Shown here: positions 27,407-37,010 of the stretch, piece by piece
How the letters are laid out: every line of letters begins with the position of its first letter
Numbering within the stretch: position 1 is the first letter of the stretch
Source: Paenibacillus sp. FSL H8-0537
Lineage (GTDB): Bacteria > Bacillota > Bacilli > Paenibacillales > Paenibacillaceae
Reading direction: 5' to 3'
Assembly: GCF_038051995.1 (NCBI RefSeq)
Contig: NZ_CP150290.1
Coordinates: forward strand, 2,160,001 to 2,224,000
DNA: 64,000 nucleotides
Translations under genes and position numbers: made by a program
The notes under the pieces: model-generated
Database searches by the model: none
The model's input: only the letters and a program-made list of their open reading frames with translations
Told to the model about the DNA's origin: nothing

Positions 27407-28870
27407 ATGGGGGCGTATGGATTGAAAATAAAGCGAGCGATTCTGTTATTGGCTGCTGTGCTGCTCTTCGCCGGCTTAAGTCCGAAGCTGGCCCACGCGT
27501 CGCCGTATGAGGGATATACCTATTCCTATTGGGGGGAGACCGTTCATTCGCCAATCGCGTATCTTCCTTCCAAGACGATAACGGGTCAAAATTTAGGGAT
27601 AGGCCCATGGCGTTCTCCAGCTGATATATTTGCTGCACTTGACGGTCATTTGTATGTTCTGGATTCAGGAAACGGGCGAATTGTCGTGCTTGACAGCGAG
27701 TGGAAGGTTGTCCGTCAAATGAAGGAGTTTCAGAATAATGGAAAGCAGGATGGTTTCAATAATCCAGAAGGCCTCTTCGTGACGGAGAGTGGTCATATTT
27801 TTGTGGCGGATACCGAAAATAGGCGCGTGGTTGAGCTCGACAGCAGCGGAGCGTTCGTCAGAGAAATTTCCGCTCCGAAGTCGGAGGTCATCAGCAGCAA
27901 TTTCGAATATTTCCCGCGAAAGGTCATCGTTGATAAAGCCGGCCGCATTTACGTTGTCGCCAGAGGCGTCTTCGAGGGCATTATAGAATTTGACAGCGAG
28001 GGCGGCTTTACTGGATTTATGGGGACGAACCGGGTGCAGTTTGATCCTGTGGATTTGTTCTGGAAGACGGTATCGACAAAAGAGCAGCGGGAAAAGCTGA
28101 TCCGGTTTGTTCCCATTGAATTTAACAATGTAGATGTGGATCTGGATGGATTCATCTTTACGACTACAGCCGACAAGCAGACTTTTGCCCCTGTCAAAAG
28201 GCTGAACCCATCGGGCATTGACGTCATTCGCATAAACGGGAATATAGGTCCAGTAGGCGATTTGAGCAGAAATCGCTCCGCTTTCATTGACATCGATGTT
28301 AGCGGCAATGGCGTTTACCGCACGCTAGATTCGACCCGGGGGCGGATTTTTACTTATAACGAAGACGGCAATTTATTATACGTATTTGGCCAACTGGGCA
28401 ATCAGCAGGGCACATTTAAAAATCCGGTTGCGATTGAAAGCTCCGGCAATCGGGTGTTTGTTCTGGACCGCGATCAGGGGAGAATTACCGAGTTTGCAGC
28501 GACCAAATTCGGAAGCCTCGTTAACGAGGCCAATGGATTATACAGTATAGGCAAGCACGATGATGCAGCAAAGCTGTGGAAGGAAGTGCTCCGGCTCGAT
28601 GCAAATTACGAAATGGCCTATATTGGCATTGGCAAGTCGATGCTGCGCCAAGGCGAATACAAGCAAGCGATGACTTTTCTGAAGCTGGGCAATGACAGAG
28701 AATATTATTCCAAAGCATTAACCAAATATCGCAGGGAATATATGCGTGAGCACTTTGGGATCTATATGACGGTACTGATCCCGCTGATCTTGGTCGTTAT
28801 CGCCGTTCGTAGAAGCATGAGGCTCAGAAAGGGGGAACTGAAAAAGGATGCGGTTTCTCAAGGAGGCTAG
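27407..28870 (+). CDS. Exported NHL-repeat/TPR membrane protein
   Basis: A 487-residue protein with a signal peptide (ILLLAAVLLFAGLSPKLAHA), an NHL-type beta-propeller of about five blades at residues 60-330 (HLYVLDSGNGRIVVLD, HIFVADTENRRVVELD), a short TPR-like pair at 375-435 (EVLRLDANYEMAYIGIGKSML) and one transmembrane helix near 448-466 (YMTVLIPLILVVIAV) with a basic cytoplasmic tail. It is therefore membrane-anchored with the propeller outside. Genes of this type recur beside YIP1-like and DUF5696 genes in Paenibacillus sugar loci (from memory). Its job, perhaps scaffolding the transporter or sensing the ligand, is inferred. Confidence 0.8.
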   Translation: MGAYGLKIKRAILLLAAVLLFAGLSPKLAHASPYEGYTYSYWGETVHSPIAYLPSKTITGQNLGIGPWRSPADIFAALDGHLYVLDSGNGRIVVLDSEWKVVRQMKEFQNNGKQDGFNNPEGLFVTESGHIFVADTENRRVVELDSSGAFVREISAPKSEVISSNFEYFPRKVIVDKAGRIYVVARGVFEGIIEFDSEGGFTGFMGTNRVQFDPVDLFWKTVSTKEQREKLIRFVPIEFNNVDVDLDGFIFTTTADKQTFAPVKRLNPSGIDVIRINGNIGPVGDLSRNRSAFIDIDVSGNGVYRTLDSTRGRIFTYNEDGNLLYVFGQLGNQQGTFKNPVAIESSGNRVFVLDRDQGRITEFAATKFGSLVNEANGLYSIGKHDDAAKLWKEVLRLDANYEMAYIGIGKSMLRQGEYKQAMTFLKLGNDREYYSKALTKYRREYMREHFGIYMTVLIPLILVVIAVRRSMRLRKGELKKDAVSQGG

Positions 28871-29471
28871 GTACTCGCTGCACGTTGCATTCCATCCCTT
28901 TGACGGGTTTTGGGACCTGAAATATGAGAACAAAGGAAAGCTCCGGATCGCGCTTGTCATTTTGCTCGCCGTTACGGTTACGATGATTCTGAACCGCCAG
29001 TATGCTGGCTATGTCGTCAACTTTAATCACCCGCTGGAACTAAACAGCTTTGATGAATTAAAGTACATTGTGCTTCCATTCCTCCTGTGGTGTGTCGCGA
29101 ACTGGTCGCTCACTACGCTGATGGATGGAGAAGGGAAATTTGAAGAGATTGTCATCGCTACGGGGTATGCGATGCTTCCTTTAATTTTGATCTATTTGCC
29201 CAATATGCTGCTCAGCAATGTGATTACGCTGCGCGAGGCCTCCTTCTATTATTTGCTGGAATCTGCGGCAGCGTTATGGTTTGTTTGGCTGCTGTTTATT
29301 GGAACGATGACGGTTCACCAATATACGGTTACGAAGACGATTATGACGATGCTGTTAACGGTTGTAGTGATGGGCGTCATTATTTTTCTAGGGCTGCTCT
29401 TCTTCAGCCTGATCCAGCAAATCGTCAGTTTTGTGTACACGATTTACCAGGAACTTTCATTGCGAGCATAA
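28848..29471 (+). CDS. Yip1-type membrane protein
   Basis: A 207-residue protein overlapping the NHL gene by 23 bp. Five hydrophobic segments follow a short cytoplasmic start (YSLHVAFHPFDGFWDLKYENKG in part). The FHPFDGFWDLK opening followed by multiple helices is typical of the YIP1 membrane family, which has no known bacterial function. Overlap with its neighbour and its place in the middle of the operon suggest it works with the NHL/TPR and DUF5696 proteins at the membrane. Confidence 0.75.
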   Translation: MRFLKEARYSLHVAFHPFDGFWDLKYENKGKLRIALVILLAVTVTMILNRQYAGYVVNFNHPLELNSFDELKYIVLPFLLWCVANWSLTTLMDGEGKFEEIVIATGYAMLPLILIYLPNMLLSNVITLREASFYYLLESAAALWFVWLLFIGTMTVHQYTVTKTIMTMLLTVVVMGVIIFLGLLFFSLIQQIVSFVYTIYQELSLRA

Positions 29472-29487
29472 GAAAGGGGGCCAAGCG

Positions 29488-32049
29488 GTGAAGCGGAAGC
29501 TTGCGATCATTATGACGGCAGCCATTACCGGCTGCTTGCTTATAGCTCAAGGCACCAATTACGCGGAATATGCGTCCGAGGTCGTAGCTGACCCTGCGCC
29601 AAGCAGCGGACTAAATAGCGGGCTTGCAGTCTCAAGCAGCCATTCCGGCAAGGTGCCTGCATGGTCTGAAGGGATGGAAATGGCGGCTGAAAATGAATTT
29701 TTAGCCTTGTATGTCAACGCTGAAACGACTGAAATTGCGGTTAGGGACAAGCGAAGCCAAGCGATTTGGTATTCCAATCCGCAAAATCGCGAAGCTGATC
29801 CGGTCGCAACCGGCTATAACAAGACGAAGCTGAACGTGCAGGTCGAGATCAGTTATTTTGACAGCGCAGGAAATGCATTGAAATATGATAATTACACCCA
29901 TAGCGTTCAGAACGGCCAATATGCCATAGTGAAGGCAAATGCCGGACTGGACATCGTCTATACGCTAGGGGAGGTTAAAAGCGACATCGATGCCATTCCT
30001 AAATATATTAGCGCGGACCGATTTCAAACCGTCATTCTGGATAAAATCGAACAGTCGGCGGACAAAAGAGAAGTTGAGAAACGCTTTAAATATGATGAGG
30101 AAAACAAGCGTTATGAAAGAAGGGACTCCTCCTTTAAAGGAATCGGCTTATCCAAGGTTACCGAAATCTTCAATCAGATCGGCTATGACGAGGAGCAGAA
30201 GGCAATCGATAAGGCGGCGTATGGCGAAGCGTCCACTGGCAGCGCCAACGTTCGGATTCCTTTGCATTATCGGCTGGATGGCGAGCATCTGTTGGTGACA
30301 GTTGCGGCGGGCGAGATCGAATATCCGGCTAATATGAAAATTCAGACGCTGTCCCTGCTTCCGTTTTTTGGTGCAAGCGGCCGCGAGGATGAAGGCTATA
30401 CGTTCGTTCCAGATGGGTCGGGTTCGCTAATCCGTTTCAACAATGGCAAAACCTACGATGCGCCGTTTCGTACGGCCCTTTACGGTTCCGATGCGTCTAT
30501 TAGCCAGCTCATCAAAATTCAGAAAGAGGAAGCTGCACGCTTGCCTGTATTCGGCATGAAATATGAGGACCGGGCATTTGTCGCGATTATTGAGAAGGGT
30601 GACGCGGTCGCCGCGGTCGAAGCGGACGTAAGCGGCAGGCTGAACGATTACAACACCGTGCTCCCCAGTTTTACGCTGACTAATTTGGAGGAGGTTACCT
30701 TGACGAACGGGTGGCGCTCCAGTACGGTCAAAAAGTTTCAAGCGGAGCCCTATGATGGGGAAATGACGGTTCGTTACGGCTTTCTCGGCACGGGGGAGGC
30801 CAGCTATTCGGGCATGGCGGCGCATTACCGTCATTATTTGATCAAGCAAACGGGCCTAACGAGGCTGCCGGATGAAGGGGATATTCCGTTTTATGTCGAG
30901 CTGATTGGCGGCATTCCGAAGAAGAAATTTTTCTTGGGCATTCCTTATAACGCCTATGAGCCGCTTACGACCTTCAATCAGGCGGAGTCTATTTTGGGCC
31001 AAATGCTGGATAGGGGGATCGGCGGCATTAAGCTGCGTTATACGGGTTGGTTTAACGAGGGGTTAAACCATAACCTTCCCAAATCGATTGCCGTTGACAA
31101 GAAGCTCGGGGGAAGCAAAGGCTTAAACGAGCTAAAGGCATATGCCAATGCGAACGGTATAGGGTTGTTTCCTGATGCGGCCTTTCTTGAGGCAGCTCCG
31201 CAAGCGGATGGATTCAAAAAGTCGAGCGAAGCTTCCCGATTTATTACGGGCCGGCTGGCGGAAATTTATTCTTACAGCGCGTCCACCTTCAGTCAAGAGG
31301 ATGAACGCGAGCCTGGTTATGTAGTGAGTCCGAAATCGCTGCCGAAAATAACAGCTGGATTTATGGACGATTATGGGAAGCTCCAGCTCTCGGGATTGTC
31401 TCTGCGCGATCTTGGCAGCGAGCTGAATTCCGATTTCAATCGTTCCGAGGTTATCAATCGCGAGGAAGCGAAAGAGATTGTAAAGCAACAGCTGAAGCAA
31501 ATGAGCGGCTCTGTCAAGGAACTGCTGGTGGAGGGTGGAAACGCCTATTCGGTTCCCTACGCGCGGCATATTGTGGATGCGCCGATATCGAGCAGCGGCT
31601 TTAATATGACCGATGAGAGCGTTCCATTTTTTCAAATGGTTTATCACGGCTTCGTTCATACCGCTGGAGGCGCTTGGAACATGGCTGATGATCAAGATTC
31701 CTCCTACAACTTTCTGAAAGCGCTAGAAACGGGCTCTTCTTTGCATTACACATGGTTTTTTGCTGATTCCTCCGCGATCAAAATGACGGAGTTCGACCAT
31801 TTGTATTCCGCCGATTATCGGGGCTGGATCGACGAAGCAGCGCAGAGGTATGGCGAACTGAATAACGTTCTCCACGATGTGCAATCCCAAGCGATTATTG
31901 ATCATCGGGCACTGGCAGATGGGGTGTACCAGACCACTTTCGAAAAAGGGAAAACCATTATCGTCAATTATAACGATGCTTTGGCTGAAGTGGGCGGAAT
32001 TACAGTTAGGGCAAAGGATTATTGGGTGGGAGGTGAAGCTCAGCGATGA
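29488..32049 (+). CDS. Large exported DUF5696-like protein
   Basis: An 853-residue exported protein from GTG 29488 (AAAGGGGG upstream), with a signal peptide (LAIIMTAAITGCLLIAQG). I read it as the DUF5696 type because of its length and its position between a YIP1-like gene and permeases. Visible segments include an FLALYVNAETTEIAVRDKRS beta-rich start near residue 70, YTFVPDGSGSLIRFNNGK near 306, and a C-terminal half with GIGGIKLRYTGWFNEGLNH, DAAFLEA and YRGWIDEAAQRY that resembles a TIM-barrel glycosidase (GH66/GH101-like superfamily at most). The catalytic residues cannot be assigned. It may be a glycosidase of new type or a binding factor. Confidence 0.7.
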   Translation: MKRKLAIIMTAAITGCLLIAQGTNYAEYASEVVADPAPSSGLNSGLAVSSSHSGKVPAWSEGMEMAAENEFLALYVNAETTEIAVRDKRSQAIWYSNPQNREADPVATGYNKTKLNVQVEISYFDSAGNALKYDNYTHSVQNGQYAIVKANAGLDIVYTLGEVKSDIDAIPKYISADRFQTVILDKIEQSADKREVEKRFKYDEENKRYERRDSSFKGIGLSKVTEIFNQIGYDEEQKAIDKAAYGEASTGSANVRIPLHYRLDGEHLLVTVAAGEIEYPANMKIQTLSLLPFFGASGREDEGYTFVPDGSGSLIRFNNGKTYDAPFRTALYGSDASISQLIKIQKEEAARLPVFGMKYEDRAFVAIIEKGDAVAAVEADVSGRLNDYNTVLPSFTLTNLEEVTLTNGWRSSTVKKFQAEPYDGEMTVRYGFLGTGEASYSGMAAHYRHYLIKQTGLTRLPDEGDIPFYVELIGGIPKKKFFLGIPYNAYEPLTTFNQAESILGQMLDRGIGGIKLRYTGWFNEGLNHNLPKSIAVDKKLGGSKGLNELKAYANANGIGLFPDAAFLEAAPQADGFKKSSEASRFITGRLAEIYSYSASTFSQEDEREPGYVVSPKSLPKITAGFMDDYGKLQLSGLSLRDLGSELNSDFNRSEVINREEAKEIVKQQLKQMSGSVKELLVEGGNAYSVPYARHIVDAPISSSGFNMTDESVPFFQMVYHGFVHTAGGAWNMADDQDSSYNFLKALETGSSLHYTWFFADSSAIKMTEFDHLYSADYRGWIDEAAQRYGELNNVLHDVQSQAIIDHRALADGVYQTTFEKGKTIIVNYNDALAEVGGITVRAKDYWVGGEAQR

Positions 32050-32945
32050 GGTTCAGGAAGCTTTCGCTTGAGCAAAAAAACAGATATTACGGACTGTATT
32101 TCATTCTTCCCTGGTTTGCAGGCTTTTTATTCCTGTTTATCGTGCCGCTGCTGTCATCGCTTCGCTACAGCTTTAGCAATCTGCAAGTCACGAATGACGG
32201 CTTTAGCCTGGACTTTATCGGACTGTCCAATTATCGGGAAGCCTTGTTGTCACATGAATCGTACGTCAGAATACTGACGGAATCCGTTGTTGATATTGCG
32301 ATCAACACACCGCTTATTATCATATTCAGCTTATTTTTTGCGGTGCTGCTTAACCAGAGATTTAGAGGACGGGTGCTGGCCCGGGCCATTTTCTTCCTGC
32401 CCGTTATTTTGGCATCGGGCATTATCGCCAGCATCGAGAACGGAGATTTGATGCAATCCGTCGTGCGAAGCGCAAACGATACAGCTGGCGGCGGCCTGTC
32501 CATTATGAAAAATCTAGAACTCGCCGTCCTGCTCATCGAATCAGGTGTGAGTATGACCTTTGTAGAGTATTTGACCGGTGCCGTCAGCCGAATTTATGAG
32601 ATTATCAGCCAATCGGGTGTCCAAATTCTTATTTTTCTGGCGGGCCTTCAGTCGATTTCTCCTTCTTTGTATGAGGCAGCTAAGATCGAAGGCTCGACTG
32701 GCTACGAAGCATTCTGGAAAATTACGTTTCCGATGATCAGCCCGTTAATTTTGACGAATCTGGTTTATACCATAATCGACAGCTTCATCAGTGATGAAAC
32801 AAGCCGGCTTGTGGTGGATACGGCATTCAAAAGCTATAATTTTGGCCTTAGCGCAGCAATGGCGTGGATGTATTTTGTTGTCATTGCGCTTGTGCTGTGG
32901 ATTACGACGTCAATTGTTTCACGAAAGGTATTTTATCAAGATTAG
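32046..32945 (+). CDS. CUT1 sugar ABC transporter permease (first of pair 2)
   Basis: A 299-residue MalF-type permease whose ATG overlaps the DUF5696 stop as ATGA. It has six helices and the EAA loop LYEAAKIEGSTGYEAFWKITFP near residues 218-239. An unusual insert (SVVRSANDTAGGGLSIMKNLELAVLLIE in two parts) lies between helices 3 and 4. Coupling to the DUF5696 gene suggests the two cooperate. Confidence 0.9.
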   Translation: MRFRKLSLEQKNRYYGLYFILPWFAGFLFLFIVPLLSSLRYSFSNLQVTNDGFSLDFIGLSNYREALLSHESYVRILTESVVDIAINTPLIIIFSLFFAVLLNQRFRGRVLARAIFFLPVILASGIIASIENGDLMQSVVRSANDTAGGGLSIMKNLELAVLLIESGVSMTFVEYLTGAVSRIYEIISQSGVQILIFLAGLQSISPSLYEAAKIEGSTGYEAFWKITFPMISPLILTNLVYTIIDSFISDETSRLVVDTAFKSYNFGLSAAMAWMYFVVIALVLWITTSIVSRKVFYQD

Positions 32946-32965
32946 CGGCCTAAAGGAGGAAGGAC

Positions 32966-33979
32966 ATGAAGAAGGATATCGCTGAGGTGGGGCAGCCAAC
33001 GAAAGAACAATTGCAGCGTATGGCATCCGCCGCCTATTGGGTCGAATTTGCGAAAAAATGGCTGTGGGTGACCATCCGCTTCGTACTCATTTTCGGCATA
33101 GCGTTTGTCATCGTCTACCCGATTTTATTGAAGCTTTCGATTGCCTTCAAAAGCATGGATGATTTGTATGACTCTACAGTCATTTGGGTGCCGCATGCGC
33201 TGACGCTCGACAATTTCAAGCTCGTATTTCAAGCCATGAACTATCCGCAAGTGCTGCTCAATACGCTGCTGCTGTCTTCTGCGGTCATGCTGCTGCAAAC
33301 GGCAACCTGCGTGCTTGCCGGTTATGGCTTTGCTCGAGTGAAATTCAGGGGAAGCGGCATTTTGTTCGCAGGCGTTATTTTTACGATTTTGGTGCCGGCC
33401 CAAACGATGATGGTTCCGCTTTATTTGCAATTTAAAAATTTCGATCTATTCGGGCTGGTTAAGCTGATTCAGGGCGAGCCCGCCAATCTGATAAACACCT
33501 ACTGGCCATTTATTATTTCGGCAGCGCTGGGCATGGGTGTGAAGACGGGGTTATATGTGTATATTTTTCGCCAGTTTTTCAAAGGAATTCCGCGAGAGAT
33601 TGAAGAAGCTGCCTATGTGGATGGAGCCGGCTACTTTACAACCTTTAGAAGGGTCATCCTGCCTAATGCGGTCCCTTCCATGGTGACTGTCATGCTGTTT
33701 TCCTTCGTCTGGCAGTGGAACGACTCTTTCTTTACGAACATGTATTTGAATGAGCCGAAGGTGATGTCGTCGATGATGGCTTCATCCGGCTATGCGATTG
33801 CTACGTTCCTTAGCGGAGGTGGGCAGGCGGAAACCGCTTCGTACGTTCAGGACCCATTCTTTATGTCCATGATGATGAACACAAGCGTCCTGATGGCTAT
33901 ACTGCCGCTAATTATTATGTATTTGTTTGTGCAAAGGCATTTTGTAGAGAGTGTCGAACGATCAGGCTTGGTCGGATAG
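32966..33979 (+). CDS. CUT1 sugar ABC transporter permease (second of pair 2)
   Basis: A 337-residue MalG-type permease with AAAGGAGG before its ATG. The first 30 residues are a cytoplasmic tail; six helices follow. The EAA loop is EEAAYVDGAGYFTTFRRVILP near residues 212-232. It is longer than the first-pair partner because of a loop with FDLFGLVKLIQGEPANLINTYW near 160. No binding protein directly adjoins this pair; the 470-residue lipoprotein at the operon start may serve it. Confidence 0.9.
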   Translation: MKKDIAEVGQPTKEQLQRMASAAYWVEFAKKWLWVTIRFVLIFGIAFVIVYPILLKLSIAFKSMDDLYDSTVIWVPHALTLDNFKLVFQAMNYPQVLLNTLLLSSAVMLLQTATCVLAGYGFARVKFRGSGILFAGVIFTILVPAQTMMVPLYLQFKNFDLFGLVKLIQGEPANLINTYWPFIISAALGMGVKTGLYVYIFRQFFKGIPREIEEAAYVDGAGYFTTFRRVILPNAVPSMVTVMLFSFVWQWNDSFFTNMYLNEPKVMSSMMASSGYAIATFLSGGGQAETASYVQDPFFMSMMMNTSVLMAILPLIIMYLFVQRHFVESVERSGLVG

Positions 33980-33988
33980 GAGAGGCGG

Positions 33989-35656
33989 ATGAAAAAGAAA
34001 TTGACAGTTGTTATCGTTGTGGTGTTCACGTCAGCTCTAGGCTTGTATTTCGCTTTCACATCGAATCGTTCCGATAGCGCAAGCAGCCCGAAAAAGGAGG
34101 AAGCGCAGGTCCAGCAGCTGACGCCGCCGGATGCTTATGTAACGCTCGATGGAGCGGTCCGCTATCAAACGATTGATAATTTCGGAGCGTCCGACGCATG
34201 GTCGATGGACCCTCTGGGCAAGTATTGGACGGAAGAAAATAAAAATCGCGTGGCAGATTTGCTTTTTTCACGAGAGAAAGGAATTGGCCTGTCGGCCTGG
34301 CGCTTTAATATCGGTGCAGGCTCGATTGAAACGGACCAGTCGCGTATTCCAGATCCCTGGAGGCGGGCGGAATCGTTCAAGCTTTCAGAGGAAGGGAATT
34401 ATGATTGGAGCAGGCAGGCGGGTCAGCAATGGTTTCTTCAAGCGGCAAAGGATCGGGGCGTAGATACTTTAATTGCATTCGTAAATAGCCCACCAGTCTG
34501 GATGACCAAGAATGGTCATGCCCAACCGGATGAGGAAGTCGGCTCCACCAATCTGAAAGAGGGATATGAGGATGAATTTGCAGCGTTTTTAATCGATATT
34601 TTGGAGCATTTTAGCGAGGCAGGCTTGGATTTCGAATATATAAGCCCGATTAATGAGCCGACCTGGGATTGGAATCTGGCCCAGCAAGAAAGCAATCGTT
34701 ATAACAACGAAGATCTTAAGCGTGTCATTCTTGAATTGCATCGGCAGTTGAAAGAGAGCGGCCTTGAGGCGCAAATCAGCGCCCCAGATGGCGTAGAAAT
34801 TACAGCGCTGCTGGATGATGAAGTTTACGGGCAGTTTGCAGGGGGCGGGACCTATTCGGGCGGGGCCAACAGTCTAGGAACAGGAAAATACCGGGAATAT
34901 ATTAAGGAGCTGCTCGGTGATCCTAGGCTCAAGGAGGCAATTGGCAATAAAATCGCTTCGCATTCCTATTGGTCCGATTACAGCAAGCCGGGCGACGACC
35001 GGCTGGGCAAGCTTAGACAATTGCTGGATGCCAATCTGAAAAAATACGACGAAAAGGCTAAATACTGGGTAACCGAATATTGTATTCTTGGCGATTACGG
35101 TCCGGGGCGTGACCTTGGCATAGAGCCTGCCTTGCATGTGGCCCGCACGATTCATTTTGATTTGACGGAGGCAAATGCAGCGGCATGGCAGTGGTGGACA
35201 GCCGTGTCAAAGGTCGATTACAAGGATGGACTGATCTATACTGATTTTAGCGAAGCGGGCGATGAGCAAAATATTTTGACCTCCAAAATCATGTGGGCGC
35301 TCGGCAATTACAGCAAATTTATACGTCCGGGTGCGCAGCGCATCTCGCTTGCAGGACTGGATGAAGATGCGCGCAGCGGTTTGCTGGGCTCGGCTTATGT
35401 ACATGTTGGAGAACAGACGGTTACGGCTGTATTCGTCAATGACAGCGAGGACGATAAGCGCGTTCGGGTTTCATTGGATGGCGTGGATCAGCACCATTCC
35501 ATTGCATTTATGGAACCGTATATTACGTCGGCGGGTCAGGATCTTGTCCGTGGGGAAAGCGTACCCGTGCTGGATGATTATTCGTTTGAAGCGGTTATTC
35601 CAGCGAGGTCTGTCGTTACCTTGACGGGAGGCGGGGCTGACGGTACGGTCGAATAA
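33989..35656 (+). CDS. GH30-family glycoside hydrolase, exported
   Basis: A 555-residue enzyme with an N-terminal hydrophobic anchor or signal (LTVVIVVVFTSALGLYFAF) and a GH30 fold: the opening YQTIDNFGASDAWSMD near 59-74, then the acid/base Glu223 in ISPINEPTWDW and the nucleophile Glu363 in YWVTEYCIL, and a C-terminal beta-sandwich. It looks closer to the endo-beta-1,6-galactanase/glucanase branch than to GH30 xylanases, but subfamily is uncertain. As last gene of the operon it would cut the glycan imported by the permeases. There is no cysteine lipobox, so it may stay tethered by the N-terminal helix. Confidence 0.88.
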   Translation: MKKKLTVVIVVVFTSALGLYFAFTSNRSDSASSPKKEEAQVQQLTPPDAYVTLDGAVRYQTIDNFGASDAWSMDPLGKYWTEENKNRVADLLFSREKGIGLSAWRFNIGAGSIETDQSRIPDPWRRAESFKLSEEGNYDWSRQAGQQWFLQAAKDRGVDTLIAFVNSPPVWMTKNGHAQPDEEVGSTNLKEGYEDEFAAFLIDILEHFSEAGLDFEYISPINEPTWDWNLAQQESNRYNNEDLKRVILELHRQLKESGLEAQISAPDGVEITALLDDEVYGQFAGGGTYSGGANSLGTGKYREYIKELLGDPRLKEAIGNKIASHSYWSDYSKPGDDRLGKLRQLLDANLKKYDEKAKYWVTEYCILGDYGPGRDLGIEPALHVARTIHFDLTEANAAAWQWWTAVSKVDYKDGLIYTDFSEAGDEQNILTSKIMWALGNYSKFIRPGAQRISLAGLDEDARSGLLGSAYVHVGEQTVTAVFVNDSEDDKRVRVSLDGVDQHHSIAFMEPYITSAGQDLVRGESVPVLDDYSFEAVIPARSVVTLTGGGADGTVE

Positions 35657-35698
35657 TAAGTCAAAACGATAGTTGAAAATAATAAACAGAAAGCAGTA

Positions 35699-35732
35699 GG
35701 CGTTGATGGCCATCCATCAACGCCTTTTTTGG
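35699..35732 (+). terminator. Rho-independent terminator of the ABC/GH30 operon
   Basis: ggcgttgatgg pairs with ccatcaacgcc, followed by six T. Confidence 0.92.
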
Positions 35733-35916
35733 CAATAGGCTTCGCGGAAAGAACGCTGTAGCTGAAAATGAATCGAAAAAAAGAGTGAGGTAGGCAGCCT
35801 CTCCTATTCGATTGTGGACGCTCTTCCCTAAAAAGTTCGGTCAGGGGATGTATAAATTCAACCTCCAGCTTTCATATTAATAACTATAAATTTATGAATG
35901 ACAAAGAGGAGAATTG

Positions 35917-36555
35917 ATGATGCAGCAGCAAACTACAGCGAATAACAATGCACAGAAGGCAATGAACAAAAATCACGGGGGACATGAGCTTTTTGATATG
36001 CAGGAGCTATTGAATTGCAGCATTAGCGCAATGGATCAATTTATGATTTTCAGACAATATGCACAGGATCAGGAGCTGCTAAGTCTTATCGACAAGCAAT
36101 ATCAATTTATGCAATCGCAATACAATTTGACGGCTGAATGCTTTAAGACTGGGCAGGAGCCGAGTCAAAAAACATCAACGTATTTGATTAAAGAGGTAAC
36201 ACCGACCGTATTTGGCATGAAGCAAAGCTCGCCGAAAAAACCGATTCAATCACTAGCCGATGTCAACGATGCCGGAGTATGTGGTTTTATGCAAGGCATC
36301 GTTAAAAAGCATGCATCGCTGTTAACGACGGCTGCTCTTGAAGCAACGAACCCGGTTGTCCGTCGTGTACTCGCTTCCCAAGTGCAAAACTTTATTGAAA
36401 TATCCTATGAGCTCTTTCTGTATCAAAATAAAAATGCCTATTATCAGGTACCGCAATTAAACGATGCTGATATGCAGCAAATTTTGAATACATTTTTGCC
36501 AATCGCTGAAACACCGCAAATGCCAGAGTCTAATAAAGGAACAGCCCTTCATTGA
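35917..36555 (+). CDS. CotF-family spore coat protein
   Basis: A 212-residue protein with an Asn/Gln-rich start and a helical ferritin-like core (LFDMQELLNCSISAMDQFMI, then ELLSLIDKQYQFMQSQYNL) as in CotF/YhcQ coat proteins. The C-terminal part includes GFMQGIVKKHASLLTTAALEATNPVVRRVLASQVQNF in pieces, a helical repeat of the same family. It is made in the mother cell and laid on the spore coat in related bacilli. The ATG at 35917 has AGAGGAG 6 bases upstream; ATG 35920 and TTG 35914 are alternatives. It stands alone between two terminator/decay regions. Confidence 0.8.
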   Translation: MMQQQTTANNNAQKAMNKNHGGHELFDMQELLNCSISAMDQFMIFRQYAQDQELLSLIDKQYQFMQSQYNLTAECFKTGQEPSQKTSTYLIKEVTPTVFGMKQSSPKKPIQSLADVNDAGVCGFMQGIVKKHASLLTTAALEATNPVVRRVLASQVQNFIEISYELFLYQNKNAYYQVPQLNDADMQQILNTFLPIAETPQMPESNKGTALH

Positions 36556-36608
36556 CAGCAGCTTTTAGAACAAAATAAAAGTTTAATGTTGAAAACCGTA
36601 CCCATATG

Positions 36609-37010
36609 CAGCTTGAAAAATATCCTGATCTTCATCGAATAGCGGACATTGGTAAAAACGGCGTGCTGCTGCTGTTGTCAGAGAGTACGAATGCAGAACG
36701 GCCTGGTTTTACGCCATCGGAACGTCTTGTTGGGGATCACATTGAATGTAATTTACGGCTCGGGAAGCGCAACAGGGATGCATGTATCTGGTCACGGTAA
36801 TCAGGAAGAGTTGAAATTAATGCTTACCCTAATGAAGCCCAAATATTTTGTTCCGGTTCATGGCGAATTCCGCATGCTTTATCAACACCGGCTGCTTGCG
36901 AAGTCGGTGGGAGTTGACGAGGAGAACATTTTTATCGTCAACAATGGGGAGACCGTGGAGATCGAAAACAAAATCGCACGTAAAGGCGGTAAAATTCCTG
37001 CGGGCACTTC
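36609..37010 (+). pseudogene. Decayed RNase J fragment
   Basis: Two pieces of an RNase J-type ribonuclease are joined out of frame. In frame with 36606, LEKYPDLHRIADIGKNGVLLLLSESTNAERPGFTPSERLVGDHIE corresponds (in parts) to the middle of the metallo-lactamase domain. In another frame from about 36748, VIYGSGSATGMHVSGHGNQEELKLMLTLMKPKYFVPVHGE (in parts) corresponds to the region after the beta-CASP domain. The beta-CASP portion of roughly 130 residues, the N-terminal domain with its catalytic motif, and most of the C-terminus are missing. It cannot be active and is a deletion relic, with a full copy presumably elsewhere. Confidence 0.85.
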
